DNA of 43,213 nt from Frankia sp. AiPa1 (GCF_023243075.1 NZ_JALKFZ020000190.1:1-43213); one strand, 5' to 3'; counted from the stretch's first letter, positions 1 through 14,383 are shown. Made by a program: numbers and translations. Notes: a model not told the origin generated them from the letters alone.

Positions 1-3208
<3,208 letters not shown>

Positions 3209-3209
<1 letters not shown>

Positions 3210-6200
3210 TGGCCACGTCGGCGGAGAAGGTCGTCCAGGCACTGCGGACGGCGCTGCTGGACAATGACACGCTGCGCGAACGCAACCGCGACCTCGCGGA
3301 CGCCGCGCGCGAACCGATAGCGATCGTCGGCATGGGCTGCCGCTACCCGGGCGGGGTGCGGTCCCCCGAACAGCTCTGGCGCCTGGTCGCCGACGGCGTC
3401 GATGCCGTCGGGCCCTTTCCCGCCGACCGCGGCTGGGACGTCGACGCCCTGTTCGACCCCGACCCGGATCGTCCGGGCACCCTGTACACGGCCGAGGGCG
3501 GTTTTCTCGCCGACGCCGACGCCTTCGACCCCGACTTCTTCGGTATCTCGCCGCGGGAGGCACTCGCGATGGACCCGCAGCAACGGGTCCTGCTGGAGAT
3601 CGCCTGGGAGGCGGTCGAACGGGCGAACATCGACCCGCACAGCCTGCGGGGCTCCGCCACCGCGGTGTTCGTGGGGGTGATGGCGACCGACTACGCCGCC
3701 CGCCTACCCGCCGTCCCCCCCGACGTCGAGGGCTTCCTCGGCACCGGCACGTCGTCGAGCGTGGCATCCGGACGTATCGCCTACGAGCTGGGCCTGGAAG
3801 GTCCGGCGCTGACCCTGGACACGGCCTGCTCGTCGTCTCTGGTGGCCCTGCACCTGGCCTGCCAGGCGCTGCGCCGCCGCGAGTGCGGGCTCGCCCTCGC
3901 CGGGGGCGTCACGGTCATGGCGAGCCCGGGGCTGTTCATCGGGTTCAGCCGGCAGCGTGGGCTGTCCCGCGACGGCCGGTGCAGGTCGTTCGCCGACGCG
4001 GCGGACGGCGCCGGGTTCGGCGAGGGAGCCGGCCTGCTGCTGCTCGAACGGCTCTCGGACGCCCGCCGGGCCGGCCGGCTGGTGCTCGCGGTCCTGCGCG
4101 GCTCGGCGGTGAACTCCGACGGGGCCAGCAACGGGCTGACGGCGCCGAACGGCCCGTCCCAGCAGCGGGTGATCCGGGCCGCGCTGGCGGACGCGCGCCT
4201 CGACCCGGCGCAGGTCGACGCGGTCGAGGGGCACGGGACCGGGACGACCCTCGGTGACCCGATCGAGGCCCAGGCACTGCTGGCGACCTACGGACGGGAC
4301 CGGGATCCGCGGCGGCCGCTGTGGCTGGGGTCGCTGAAGTCCAACGTCTCCCACACGCAGGCCGCCGCCGGGGTCGGCGGCGTCATCAAGATGGTCATGG
4401 CGATGCGCCATGGGCTGCTCCCGCGGACCCTGCACGTGGACGGGCCCAGCCGCACCGTCGACTGGACCGCGGGCGCGGTCCGACTGCTCACCAAGGCGAT
4501 GCCGTGGCCAGCCGACGACCGTCCACGCCGCGCCGGCGTCTCCTCGTTCGGGGTCAGTGGGACGAACGCCCACCTCATCGTCGAACAGGCCCCGGCCGAC
4601 GCCCCGGCCGCCGGCCGGGCGGGCGGTCCGGCGGGCGGTCCGCCCGACTCGCCGCTCGCCCCGGCCGCCCCGGCCCCTGCGGCCCCCGAAGGCGCCGACG
4701 CCGTGGTTCCCGTGCCGCTCGTCCTGTCCGCGCATGACGACGAGACCCTGCGAGCCCAGGCCGAACGGCTGCGCGCCCGACTGTCCGGCGAGGGGTCCTG
4801 GCGCCCGGCCGACGTCGGGCACACCCTCGTGGCGGCCCGTGCACGGCATTCACACCGGGCGGTCGCCGTCGGCTCGGGCCCGGACGAGCTGCTCGGCGCA
4901 CTCGACGCGGTGGCCGACGGGCGCCCCACCCCCCTGGTCGCCACTGCGGTGGCGGACGCCGCCCGGTCGCCGGTGTTCGTCTTCTCCGGCCAGGGCAGCC
5001 AATGGGCCGGGATGGCGCTGGAGCTGGCGGAGTCCTCGCCGGTGTTCCGGTCCCGGCTCGACCTGTGCGCGCAGGCGCTCGCCCCGCACGTCGACTGGTC
5101 GTTGTGGGACGTCCTGCGTGGCGTTCCCGGCGCGCCCGGCCTGGACCGGGCCGGCGTTGTCCAGCCGGCGCTGTTCGCGGTGATGACGGCGACGGCGGAG
5201 CTGTGGCGAACGTTCGGGGTCCGGCCGGCGGCGGTGGTCGGACACTCCCAGGGCGAGATCGCCGCGGCCTGCGTCGCCGGAGCGATCAGCCTGCCCGACG
5301 CGGCGCTCGCCGTCGCGCGCCGCGGTGCGGCGTTGGAGGCCGAGCTCGGCGGGCGCGGCGGGATGGTCGCGGTGGCGCTGCCCCGGGCCAGGGCCGACAC
5401 GTTGCTCGCACCCTGGGATGGGCGGCTCGCCGTCGCAGCGGTCAACGCGTCGGACTCGATCGTCGTCTCGGGGGAGACCGTCGCCCTGGGCGAGCTGGTG
5501 GAGCGCTGCGCGGCGGACGGGACGCGGACCCGGCCCATCGCCGTCGACATCGCCTCCCACTCACCGGCGGTCGAGCGCGTCCGCGACCGGCTGCTGGCCG
5601 GGCTCGGGCCCGTGCGGCCGGTCTCCGTCCCGACACCGTTCTACTCCACGGTGGACGGCGAACGGATCGACACCGCCTCCCTCGACGCCTCCTACTGGCT
5701 GCGCAACACCCGCCAGACAGTGGAGTTCGAGCGGGCGGTCCGCGCTCTGCTGGCCGATGGGCACCGGACATTCGTCGAGATCGGCCCGCATCCGGTGTTG
5801 ACCGCCGCGATCCAACAGACCGCCCTGGACGCCGGACTCGACCTCGCCGGCGTGGCCGGAGCCGGGCCGGACGCCGTCGTGACCGTCGCCTCGGGGCGGC
5901 GCGGCGCGGGTGGTCTCGACCAGTTCCTGCTCGGGATGGCCGCGGCGCACGTCCACGGGGTGCCGGTGGACTGGACCGCCGCGTTCACCGGCACCGGAGC
6001 GCGCCTCGTCGACCTGCCGACCTACCCGTTCCGGCGGCGCCGCTTCTGGCTCGAGGCGGACCGCGGCATCGGAGGCGACGCTTCGTCGGTCGGCCAGGCC
6101 GCGGCCGACCATCCGCTGCTGGACGCTGCCGTGGACTGGCCGGACGCCGGGCCGGCGGTGCTCACCGGCCGCCTGTCCGCCCGGACCCACCCGTGGATCG

Positions 6201-9200
6201 CCGACCACGCGGTCACCGGCGTCGTGCTGCTGCCCGGGACGGCGCTGGTGGAACTCGCGATCCGAGCGGGCGACCAGGTCGGGCTGGACCAGGTGGAGGA
6301 GCTGACCCTGCCGGCGCCGCTGATTGTCGCGGCCGATACGGCGATCCACCTGCAGGTCCTCGTCGGTGCGGTCGACTCGTCGGGACGGCGCGGCATCGAC
6401 ATCCGGTCCCGGGCCGAGCCGTCCCCCGTCGCCGCCGCCGAGCACGGTGTGGACGAACACGGTGTGGACGAGCGGAACCCGTGGACAACCCATGCGACCG
6501 GAGTGCTGTCGCGCCGGGCGCGGACCCGGCCGAACGTGGATTCGGACGCGGCCGGGGCATGGCCGCCTACCGGCGCGCAGCCGGTCGACCTCGAGGGCTT
6601 CTACGAGCGGTTCGCGGAGTCCGGCTTCGCCTACGGTCCAGCCTTCCGGGGACTGCGGGCGCTGTGGCGCCGGGATGCGGAGCTGTTCGCCGAGGTCGCC
6701 CTGCCGACGGAGCAGCGCACCGACGTCGGACGGTTCGGGCTGCACCCGGCGTTGCTCGACGCCGCGTTCCACGCCGTCGCCCTGCTCGGCGAGCCGGTTG
6801 CGGCGGGAACGCTCGGCCGGCTGCCGTTCTCGTGGTCCGACGTCCAGCTGCAGGCCACCGGAGCCACCGCCCTGCGGGTCCGGCTCACCCCGCGGGAACC
6901 CGACGTGGTGTCACTGCTCGCCACCGACGCCGCCGGCCGGACCGTCGTCTCCGTGGGCGCGCTGACCCTGCGCCCGGTTCCCGCGGGGGCGCTGGGCCAG
7001 GCGGAAAGCGCCGCCCGCGCCGCCCGGCTCGCCGGCACCGACAGCCTCTTCCGGATCCGGTGGGCGCCGATGAGCACGGACCTCCCGGCCCGGCGGGGCG
7101 CTGCCCCCCGAGCGGCCGCGGTACTCGGTCGCACTCACGACGGCCTGGCACACGACGGCTCGGCGCGGGACCGCTCGGCACACGACGGCCTGACGCGGGA
7201 CGGGTTCGTCGCCGGGCTCGCCGCCACCGGCACGCCGGTCCGCTCGGCTGGGGAGCTCCGCGACCTGACGGCGCCGGGCCCGCCCGCCCCGGACCTGGTG
7301 TTCACCATCATCCCCGGCGGCGATCCGGACCACGATGTCCCGGCCGCGGTGCGGGCGGCCACCACCGCCGCGCTGGCGCTGCTGCACTCCTGGCTCGCCG
7401 ACGAGCGGTTCGCGGCCAGCCGGCTGGTGTTCGTGACCCGGGACCTGGTCGCCGCGGACGGCAGCGTGGACGGCAGCGCCGGCGCCGGGGCGCCCCGGCG
7501 GCCCGGGTGGAGTCTCGCGGCCGCCGCGGTCCGCGGGCTGGTCCGTTCGGCCCAGTCGGAGCATCCGGACCGTTTCGTGCTGGTCGACATCGACGACCAC
7601 GTGGAGTCGTACGCGATCCTCCCGGCGGCGCTGACGACCGACGAGCCGCGGCTCGCGGTGCGCGAGGGGATGGTCCGCGCCGAACGGCTGGCCCGGCTCA
7701 CCGCGGCCGTCGGCGGGGCCGCCGGCGGGGCCGCGCCGGTCTGGGCGACGCATGGGACGGTCCTGGTCACCGGGGCCACCGGCACGCTCGGTCGGCTGGT
7801 CGTGCGCCACCTCGCCGCCACCCACGGGGTGCGGCGGTTCCTGCTGCTCAGCCGGCATGGCATCCGGGCGGATGGTGCGGTGGAGTTCCTCGGGCAGCTC
7901 GCCGACCTCGGGGTCGACGCCACCCTCACGGCGTGCGACGTCGGCGATCGTGACGCGCTCGCCGGCGCGCTGGCGAGCGTCGCGGCTGAGTATCCGCTCA
8001 CCGGCGTGGTGCACACGGCCGGTGCGGTGGACGACGGGGTCGTCGCCGCGCTCACCCCGGCGCGGATCGGCGCGGTGCTGCGGCCGAAGGCGAACGCCGC
8101 CTGGTATCTGCACGAACTGACCCGCGGCGCGGACCTGACCGCCTTCGTCCTGTACTCGTCGGCGGCCGGGGTGTTCGGTAGCGCCGGGCAGGGCAACTAC
8201 GCCGCGGCCAACGCTGTCCTCGACGCCCTGGCGGTCCAGCGCCGGGCGGCCGGGCTGCCGGCGACGTCGCTGGCCTGGGGAATGTGGGAACAGCGCAGCA
8301 CGCTGACCGCCCATCTGGGCGCGGCCGATCTGGCGCGGATGTCGGCCGGCGGGACCCGGCCGCTGTCGACCGGGCAGGGACTGGCCCTGTTCGACGCGGC
8401 CCTGGCGGCCGATGTGCCGGTGGCCCTGCCGATCCAGCTGACCCCCACGGCCCTGCGTCGACGAACCGGCCGGCCGGCGCCGGCGTCGGCGGCGGGGGAG
8501 CGGGCTACGGGGGCGGACGTGGTGCCACCGCTGTTGCGCGGCCTCGTCGACGGCCCGGACCCCACCCGCCGGGGTCCCACCCGCCGGGTCGTCGACGCCG
8601 CCGTCGAACGCGGTGCGTTCGTAAGCCGGCTGGCCGGGCTCGGCGAGCCCGAGCGCGAGGCGATCCTGGTCGAACTGGTCCGCGCCGATGTGGCGGCGGT
8701 GCTCGGGCATGCCAGCACCGACGAGGTGACGGCGCACCGCAGCTTCCTGGAGCTGGGATTCGACTCGCTGACCGGCATCGGACTGCGTAACCGGCTGGCC
8801 GACGCCACCGGGCTGCGGCTGCGGCCCACCGTCGTCTTCGACCATCCGACCCCCGTCGACCTCGCCCGGCATCTGTCCGCCGAGCTGGCCGGCGCGGTTC
8901 TGGACGACGGGCGGGCCGCCACGGGCGACGCGCCGTCGCCGGATCCCGCCGCCGGCCCCGCTTCGCCCGATCCGGCGGCGGGGGTGAACGCCGAACCGGC
9001 CACCGCGCTGTTTCGCCAGGCCACCGCCGCCGGCAGGATCAAGGTCGGGTTGGACCTGCTGCGGGACGCGGCGCTGCTGCGGCCGATGTTCACCGGCGTC
9101 GACGGCCTCGCCCGGATCGCCGAACCGGTCCGGATCGCCCGCGGGCCCGCCCGCCCGCCGGTCATCTGCTTCTCGTCCTTTGTCGCGCTCGGCGGGGTCC

Positions 9201-9916
9201 ACCAGTTCCTGCGGTTCGCGTCGTTCTTCCGCGGCGAACGGGACGTGTCCGTGGTGGCGCTGCCCGGCTTCGAGGACGACGAGCCGCTGCCGACGAGTGT
9301 CCACGCCCTGATTGACCTGCTGGCCGAGACCGTCGCCATCCACGGCGCCGCGGCGCCGCCGGTCCTGTTGGGCGCGTCGTCGGGTGGCCTGCTCGCGGTC
9401 GCCGCGGCGCGGGCGTTGGAGCGCCGGGGACTCCACCCGGCGGCCGTCGTCCTGCTCGACACCTACCTGGCCAGCGACCAGGCCATCGCCCAGTTCCAGG
9501 ACGTGCTGGTCGGCGGGATGTTCGAGCGGGAGGGGGCGTTCGTCGCGATGAACGACACGCGACTGACGGCTATGGGCTGGTACTGCGACCTGTTCGCGGA
9601 CTGGGCCCCGGAGCCGATGTCGACGCCCGTCCTGCTCGTGCGGGCCTCCGAACCGCTGGTCGACGTCGCGCCCGAGGACCTGGCGACGGACTGGCGTTCC
9701 TCCTGGCCGAACGCCCACACCGTCCTCGACGTGCCGGGGAACCACTTCACCATCGGCGAGCAGCACGCGGAGGTCACCTCCGGCGTCGTCCGCGACTGGC
9801 TCCAGAACACCCTCGGCGAGCAGGCGGGGCACAACGCAGGCGGGACACCAGCGAGCCGAGCACTCGTGAACGGTGGCGACGACCGGACCCCGACGAAGAC
9901 GAAAGGCCGACCATGA
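3209..9916 (+). CDS. Type I modular polyketide synthase, terminal module (KS-AT-DH-KR-ACP-TE)
   Basis: This 2235-aa protein starts at the ATG overlapping the upstream stop; a GTG three bases earlier is also open. Residues 1-32 form a helical N-terminal docking domain. The KS has Cys207 in DTACSSS, His342 in HGTGT and His382 in KSNVSH. The AT has Ser680 in GHSQG and an IASH motif at 781-784; GHSQG with xASH points to methylmalonyl-CoA rather than malonyl-CoA. The DH has His1000 in HAVTGVVLLP and Asp1184 in HPALLDAAFH. The KR has GATGTLG, VDD at 1607-1609 (usually LDD, B-type) and Tyr1664. The ACP Ser is 1853 in GFDSL. The C-terminal thioesterase has GASSG with Ser2057, LLDTY and His2179 in GNHF. 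The TE marks this as the last module. Inferred product end: a 2-methyl-2-enoyl unit released by hydrolysis or cyclisation. Confidence 0.97.
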
Positions 9917-10686
9917 CCGACATCGCTGTCCTCGAAAGCCTGTGGTTCCGTCGGTTCGCCGCCTCGCGGAACACCGGGATCCGCCTGGTCTGCTTTCCGC
10001 ACGCCGGTGGATCGGCGACTTTCTACCAGCCTTTCGCGCGGGCTCTGGAATCCGTCACCGACCTGTGGGCGGTGCAGTATCCGGGCCGTCAGGACCGGCG
10101 GTCGGAGCCGCCCTTCGAAAGCATCGACGAGGTCGCCGACCAGGTGGCCGGGCTGCTCGGATCCGCCGTCGGCCCGCCGCTGGCGTTCTTCGGCCACAGC
10201 ATGGGTGCGGTCGTGGCCTTCGAGGTGGCCCGCCGGCTTGACCGGGCCGGCCGACCCGGCCCGGTCGCCCTGTTCGTCTCCGGCCGCCGGGCCCCCTCGG
10301 TGCACCGGATCGAGCTGGTCCACCGGGGAACCGACGCCGACATCCTGAACGCGCTGCGCGAGCTCGCCGGGACGGACGCGCGGATTCTCGGCGACGAGGA
10401 GATCCAGCAGATGATCCTGCCCGTCGTGCGCGGCGACTACCGGGCCGTCGAGCGTCACCGTCACATTCCCGGACCCCCACTGACCTGTCCCGTCGTCGCC
10501 TTCGGCGGGGACGACGACCCGCATGCCTCGGTCGCGGATCTGCGTGCCTGGGCCGACCACACCACCGGTGCCTTCGAGGCGCGCATCTTCGCCGGCGGCC
10601 ACTTCTATCTGGTGAACGAGCGCGATGGCGTCACGGCCGCCATCGCGGAAAACCTGACTGCCCGCACCGGAACCGGTCGGCGGTAG
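9913..10686 (+). CDS. Type II thioesterase (editing)
   Basis: This 257-aa alpha/beta hydrolase starts at an ATGA overlap with the PKS stop, so the two are translationally coupled. Motifs are CFPHAGGSATFY (oxyanion region), GHSMG with nucleophile Ser96, GGDDDPH (Asp region) and GGHFYL with His230. Length and motifs match discrete type II thioesterases of PKS and NRPS clusters. These remove aberrant acyl groups from stalled carrier proteins. Its place directly behind the terminal module supports an editing role in this assembly line. No signal peptide is present, so it acts in the cytoplasm. Confidence 0.93.
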   Translation: MTDIAVLESLWFRRFAASRNTGIRLVCFPHAGGSATFYQPFARALESVTDLWAVQYPGRQDRRSEPPFESIDEVADQVAGLLGSAVGPPLAFFGHSMGAVVAFEVARRLDRAGRPGPVALFVSGRRAPSVHRIELVHRGTDADILNALRELAGTDARILGDEEIQQMILPVVRGDYRAVERHRHIPGPPLTCPVVAFGGDDDPHASVADLRAWADHTTGAFEARIFAGGHFYLVNERDGVTAAIAENLTARTGTGRR

Positions 10687-10751
10687 CAGCAGACAAGCAC
10701 GGGTCGGTCGTTGACGCCGCATCGGGCGGCACCGCACGAAAGGATTCTGAG

Positions 10752-11714
10752 ATGACCATCGGTTACATTCTCGGCGGCGGAATCAGCCACGATCCGGGTG
10801 CCGGAGCCGAGCTGTACGACGCCTTCGAGGTGATGCGCGCGCTCTACGCGGACATCAGCGGATGGACCGGTCTGACGCCGGCGCGGATCCGCACCGAGGA
10901 GCTGCCCGAGGAGCAGGAGGCCCGCCAGGCGATCGGCGCCATCCGTCAGGCGGCGCTCGCCCTCGGCATCCATGACATCCTCGCGGAGCAGGGCATACGC
11001 CCCGGCGCGGTGGGCGGGCTGAGCCTCGGCGCGATGAGCAGCAGCTGCCTGGCGGGTTCGATCGACCGGGAGGCGTTCTTCGGCCTGCTGTGGCAGACCC
11101 GGCTCACGCCGCCCCCGGCGCCGGACGCCCCCGCCCAGGGCCTCGCGCTCGCCTTCGTGCCGATCGGGGAGGACACCGAGACCTACCACGAGCCGGCCCG
11201 ACCCGGTGTCCACCTCGCCGGCGACTTCGGTACCGCCTTCGACGGCACGAAGGCGATGCTGATGCTCGCCGGCTACCGGGACGCGCTGGAGGCCCTGTCC
11301 GCGCAGGTTCCGCCCGGGACGGTGGTGATCCTGCCTGGGGTGACGACGGCGGTGCACAGCCCGCTGCGTCAGGCGGCCAACGACTTCCTGGCACCGTACA
11401 TCGAGGCGGTCGAGTTCCGCGCGCCCACAATCCCGCTGGCGTCCTGCCTGGAGGACAAGGCGCTGACCACCGGCGACCAGGTCCGCGACCTGTTCCTGCG
11501 CAACGCCGTCACCCCGATCAGCATGGTCCACCTGATCTCGGGCCTCGCGCTCAGCGGCACCCGGCTCGGGGTGGTGGTGGGCCCGGCCGTGCCGGAAGGT
11601 GTCATCGCCTTTCCATTCCCGGTCGTCCATGTGGAGAAGCCGGAACACCTCGCGGATCTGAGCACCGCCATCTACGATCTCGGCATCGACCTCGCGCTCT
11701 CGCGCGGAGCCTGA
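10752..11714 (+). CDS. Discrete acyltransferase (FabD / trans-AT-like)
   Basis: This 320-aa protein starts at an ATG behind an AAAGGA ribosome site. GGLSLGAMSS carries the nucleophile Ser91 of the FabD/AT fold (GxSxG written as GLSLG). PGVTTAVHSPLR supplies the catalytic His202, at the place of AFHSPLM in malonyl transferases. Length fits a free-standing AT. The module at 3209 has its own integrated AT, so this enzyme probably does something else: loading a special starter or extender, or hydrolysing unwanted acyl groups. It ends one base before the start of an adenylate-forming enzyme, suggesting the pair activates and transfers one acid. The acyl substrate cannot be read from the sequence. 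Confidence 0.85.
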   Translation: MTIGYILGGGISHDPGAGAELYDAFEVMRALYADISGWTGLTPARIRTEELPEEQEARQAIGAIRQAALALGIHDILAEQGIRPGAVGGLSLGAMSSSCLAGSIDREAFFGLLWQTRLTPPPAPDAPAQGLALAFVPIGEDTETYHEPARPGVHLAGDFGTAFDGTKAMLMLAGYRDALEALSAQVPPGTVVILPGVTTAVHSPLRQAANDFLAPYIEAVEFRAPTIPLASCLEDKALTTGDQVRDLFLRNAVTPISMVHLISGLALSGTRLGVVVGPAVPEGVIAFPFPVVHVEKPEHLADLSTAIYDLGIDLALSRGA

Positions 11715-11715
11715 C

Positions 11716-12807
11716 GTGCCCGCGCTGGTGGGGGCGCCGGGGCCGCGGTACGCGGCGCTGACCGAGCGATGGCTGGCCGAGGACATCGACGACTGGGCGG
11801 TGCGGGTCGTGCGGCGCCACTTCGACCCGGAGGGGGGCAGCCCCTACTGGCTCGCCCGCGCCGCCGACCTGCCGTTCGACCCGCGTGACATCACCCGCTA
11901 CGACGAACTGACCAGCCTCGGGCCGTTTCCCCTCGACGTCCTGCGCGAGGCGGATCCGACCGGGTTGGTGCCCCGGTCCGTACCCAGGCCGCTGACCGGG
12001 CGGATCTGGGAGTCCGGCGGCACGACCGGCAGCCCGTGCCGGGTCTACTACACCGAGGAGATGATCCTGCACCGCGGGGTGTGGCGGCGCTGGTCCTTCG
12101 TGACCGAGGGATTCGAGCCCGAGCGCCGCTGGCTGCACGCGACCCCGACCGGCCCGCACCTGATCGGCAACGGCGCCTGGGAGATCTCCGAGCTGTACGC
12201 CTCGCTGGTCTACGGCATCGACATGGACCCCCGCTGGGTCAAACGGCTGATCCGCGCGGGACGGCACAAGGACGCGGCCGACTACACCGACCATCTGCTC
12301 GAACAGATCAGTACGGTGCTCGCCACCCAGCCGGTCGACTATCTGAACACCACCCCGGCGCTGTTCGCGGCGCTGGCCCGCCGGCATCCCGACCTCGCGG
12401 GACGTCTCGCCGGAGCCCGGCTCAGCGGCACCCAGCTCAGCGGGGACATGTACCGCGAGTTCGTCGCGGTCCTGGGTGAAGGTCCGTGCGGGGTCAGCTA
12501 CGGCAACACCTTCGGCAATGCGGCCAGCCTGCCCGCCGAGCGCGACGGCGATCTGCTGCCCTACGTGCCCAACTATCCGCAGGTCACGATGGCGGTCGTC
12601 GACAAGGCGGACTGGCGGCGAACAGTCGGCTACGGCGAGGGTGGCCAGGTGCGCCTCACCGTCCTGCACGACGACCTGTTCCTGCCGAACGTGCTGGAAC
12701 GCGACCAGGCCGTTCGCCATGACACCGGCGACGGCTGGCCCTGTGACGGTGTGGCCAACGTCCGTCCGTTGCAGATCGCCCAGTCGGCGCCGGAGGGACT
12801 GTACTGA
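11716..12807 (+). CDS. Short PaaK/LuxE/EhpF-like adenylate-forming enzyme
   Basis: This 363-aa protein starts at a GTG one base after the upstream stop. WESGGTTGSPCRVYY is the Ser/Thr/Gly-rich ATP-binding loop of phenylacetate-CoA-ligase-type enzymes. GVSYGNTFGNA and RHDTGDG match the later adenylation motifs. The protein stops soon after RHDTGDG, so the usual C-terminal lid domain, which carries the catalytic lysine and governs CoA transfer, seems to be missing. Known short relatives are LuxE acyl-protein synthetases and EhpF of phenazine pathways. Inference: it activates a carboxylic acid as the acyl-AMP, and the acyl group goes to a protein or to the acyltransferase encoded just upstream. 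Substrate unknown. Confidence 0.75.
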   Translation: MPALVGAPGPRYAALTERWLAEDIDDWAVRVVRRHFDPEGGSPYWLARAADLPFDPRDITRYDELTSLGPFPLDVLREADPTGLVPRSVPRPLTGRIWESGGTTGSPCRVYYTEEMILHRGVWRRWSFVTEGFEPERRWLHATPTGPHLIGNGAWEISELYASLVYGIDMDPRWVKRLIRAGRHKDAADYTDHLLEQISTVLATQPVDYLNTTPALFAALARRHPDLAGRLAGARLSGTQLSGDMYREFVAVLGEGPCGVSYGNTFGNAASLPAERDGDLLPYVPNYPQVTMAVVDKADWRRTVGYGEGGQVRLTVLHDDLFLPNVLERDQAVRHDTGDGWPCDGVANVRPLQIAQSAPEGLY

Positions 12808-12862
12808 CGGATCCACCCGGGACCCGGCGGCGACAATGGGATGTCGCGGCGGCCCATCTCCT

Positions 12863-12884
12863 GGGTTCTCGACGTCGAGAACCC
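12863..12884. promoter_or_regulatory. Perfect 22-bp palindrome upstream of the oxidoreductase (candidate operator)
   Basis: Each 11-base half (GGGTTCTCGAC and its reverse complement) matches without mismatch or spacer. It lies in the 98-bp gap between the adenylating enzyme and the oxidoreductase, about 20 bp before its start. A perfect palindrome with no loop fits a dimeric regulator site better than a terminator, and no T-run follows. The cognate regulator is not evident in this window. Confidence 0.6.
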
Positions 12885-12905
12885 GTACCGCTGAGAGGGA
12901 CTGCC

Positions 12906-13838
12906 ATGCGCGCCATCACCGTCCGAGACCGCGCCGCCGGCGTCGGTGGACTCTCCCTGACGGAGCTGCCATACCCCCACGCCGCTGAGAACGACGTCAT
13001 CGTGCGGGTGCATGCCGCGGGGTTCACCCCCGGAGAGCTTGACTGGCCGGCGACATGGACCGATCGCGCCGGTCGCGACCGGACGCCGAGCGTGCCTGGC
13101 CATGAGCTGTCGGGTGTCGTCGCCGCGCTGGGTTACGGAACCACCGGCCTGACCGTCGGCCAGCGGGTGTTCGGACTGACGGACTGGACCCGCAACGGCT
13201 CACTGGCCGAGTACGCCGCGGTGGAGGCCCGCGATCTCGCTCCGCTTCCGGCGGATGTCGACCACGTCGTGGCCGCGGCACTGCCGATCTCCGGGCTGAC
13301 CGCATGGCAGGGCCTGTTCGACCACGGTCGCCTCGCGGCAGGCCAGACCGTCCTGATCCACGGCGCCGCGGGCGGTGTCGGTTCCATCGCGGTGCAGCTC
13401 GCGCGCGAGGCGGGGGCCCGGGTGATCGGTACAGGGCGGGCGGCCGGCAGGGACACCGCACTCGGCCTGGGCGCCGACACGTTCCTCGATCTGCAGTCCG
13501 ATCAACTGGAGGATGCCGGCGAGGTCGACGTGGTGTTCGACGTGATCGGCGGCGACGTCCTCGACCGCTCGGCCGCTCTGGTGCGCGCCGGCGGCACGCT
13601 CGTCACCATCGCCGCGCCACCCAGGGTCCGACCCCGGGACGGGCGAACTGTCTTCTTCGTCGTCGAACCCGATCGCGTCCGGCTCGTGGATCTCGCCCGG
13701 CGAGTCCGGGACGGTCGCCTCAAGCCGATCGTCGGGGCCGTGCGGGCACTCCGGGAAGCGCCCGGGGCGTTCGCTCCCGACCGGCGCACCCCCGGCAAGA
13801 CGATCATCAGGGTCGCGGAAGACCAGAAGTTGTCATGA
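12906..13838 (+). CDS. Zinc-free MDR-family NAD(P)H oxidoreductase (quinone oxidoreductase / enoylreductase-like)
   Basis: This 310-aa medium-chain dehydrogenase/reductase starts at an ATG behind GAGAGGGA. An N-terminal GroES-like domain contains VRVHAAGFTPGELDW and VPGHELSGVV. A Rossmann fold has HGAAGGVGSIAVQLA for cofactor binding, followed by GADTFLD and VFDVIGGDVLDRS. The zinc-ligand set of alcohol dehydrogenases is absent, as in quinone oxidoreductases and trans-acting enoylreductases. Both visible PKS modules lack an ER domain, so a trans-ER role is possible but unproven. A stand-alone detoxifying oxidoreductase controlled through the upstream palindrome is the main alternative. Confidence 0.88.
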   Translation: MRAITVRDRAAGVGGLSLTELPYPHAAENDVIVRVHAAGFTPGELDWPATWTDRAGRDRTPSVPGHELSGVVAALGYGTTGLTVGQRVFGLTDWTRNGSLAEYAAVEARDLAPLPADVDHVVAAALPISGLTAWQGLFDHGRLAAGQTVLIHGAAGGVGSIAVQLAREAGARVIGTGRAAGRDTALGLGADTFLDLQSDQLEDAGEVDVVFDVIGGDVLDRSAALVRAGGTLVTIAAPPRVRPRDGRTVFFVVEPDRVRLVDLARRVRDGRLKPIVGAVRALREAPGAFAPDRRTPGKTIIRVAEDQKLS

Positions 13839-14335
13839 TCTCCTGCGCTCGCTGTCCAACGTGGCGAGCATCGCGGTGGGGTAGCGGTCGCCGGCGGCGA
13901 GCGGCTGGCCCAGAACCCGATGTCGGCCGCGCTCAACGGCGGGTTCGCCGACAGATACGGCCGGGACCGTTTCATCGCCTGGCGCTGGTTCACCAGTCCG
14001 GCGGTTCGGGGCACTTCCCCCGCGAGGACTGGGAGCACCACAGCCGGGCCCACGTGTCGGACCTCCGCGCCACACACGCCCGCCGGCGGGGCGACGAGGA
14101 CGTCGAGTCGCTGGTGGCGGATCTGCTGCCGCGAGCGAGGAGGTCGCCGGCCGCTGGGCCGAACACGAGGTCCGGGTCCGCCGCGCCGACCACAAGCGGA
14201 TCATCCACGACACCTTGGACGACCTCGGTCTCGACACCGTCGACCTCGCGCTGGACTATGACGGTCAGCGTCGCCCGCAGAGATCGTGTTGGCCTTGAGC
14301 TGCCGATGGTCGGGGGTAGCGACAACCTCCCTCTC
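13839..14335 (+). pseudogene. MmyB-like transcriptional regulator remnant (ligand-binding half, several frameshifts)
   Basis: Three reading frames must be joined. One gives LLRSLSNVASIAVG. The next gives AQNPMSAALNGGFADRYGRD and FIAWRWFTSP. A third gives HFPREDWEHHSRAHVSDLRA, GDEDVESLVADLL, then EEVAGRWAEHEVRVRRADHK and LDTVDLALDYDGQ. The order (NPMSAAL, then DWE...LR, then LWxxHDVR, then LxLDYE) follows the MmyB-type ligand-binding domain found C-terminal to XRE helix-turn-helix regulators. The HTH half is absent and stops interrupt each frame. Identification is by eye. Confidence 0.55.
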
Positions 14336-14383
14336 TGACCGTGTAGCATCTCCGATGTGCACGGGCGAGGCCCGTGACCACCT

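Noticed and set aside
5002..7953. A 983-codon plus-strand frame inside the PKS gene
   Set aside because: Arg/Gly/Ala-rich shadow in another frame of the AT-DH-KR region; no motif and no ribosome site.
6911..9832. A 973-codon open frame on the minus strand opposite the second PKS gene
   Set aside because: It is the antisense shadow of a high-GC gene: composition is Arg/Gly/Gln-rich with no domain, and the plus strand carries clear KR, ACP and TE motifs.
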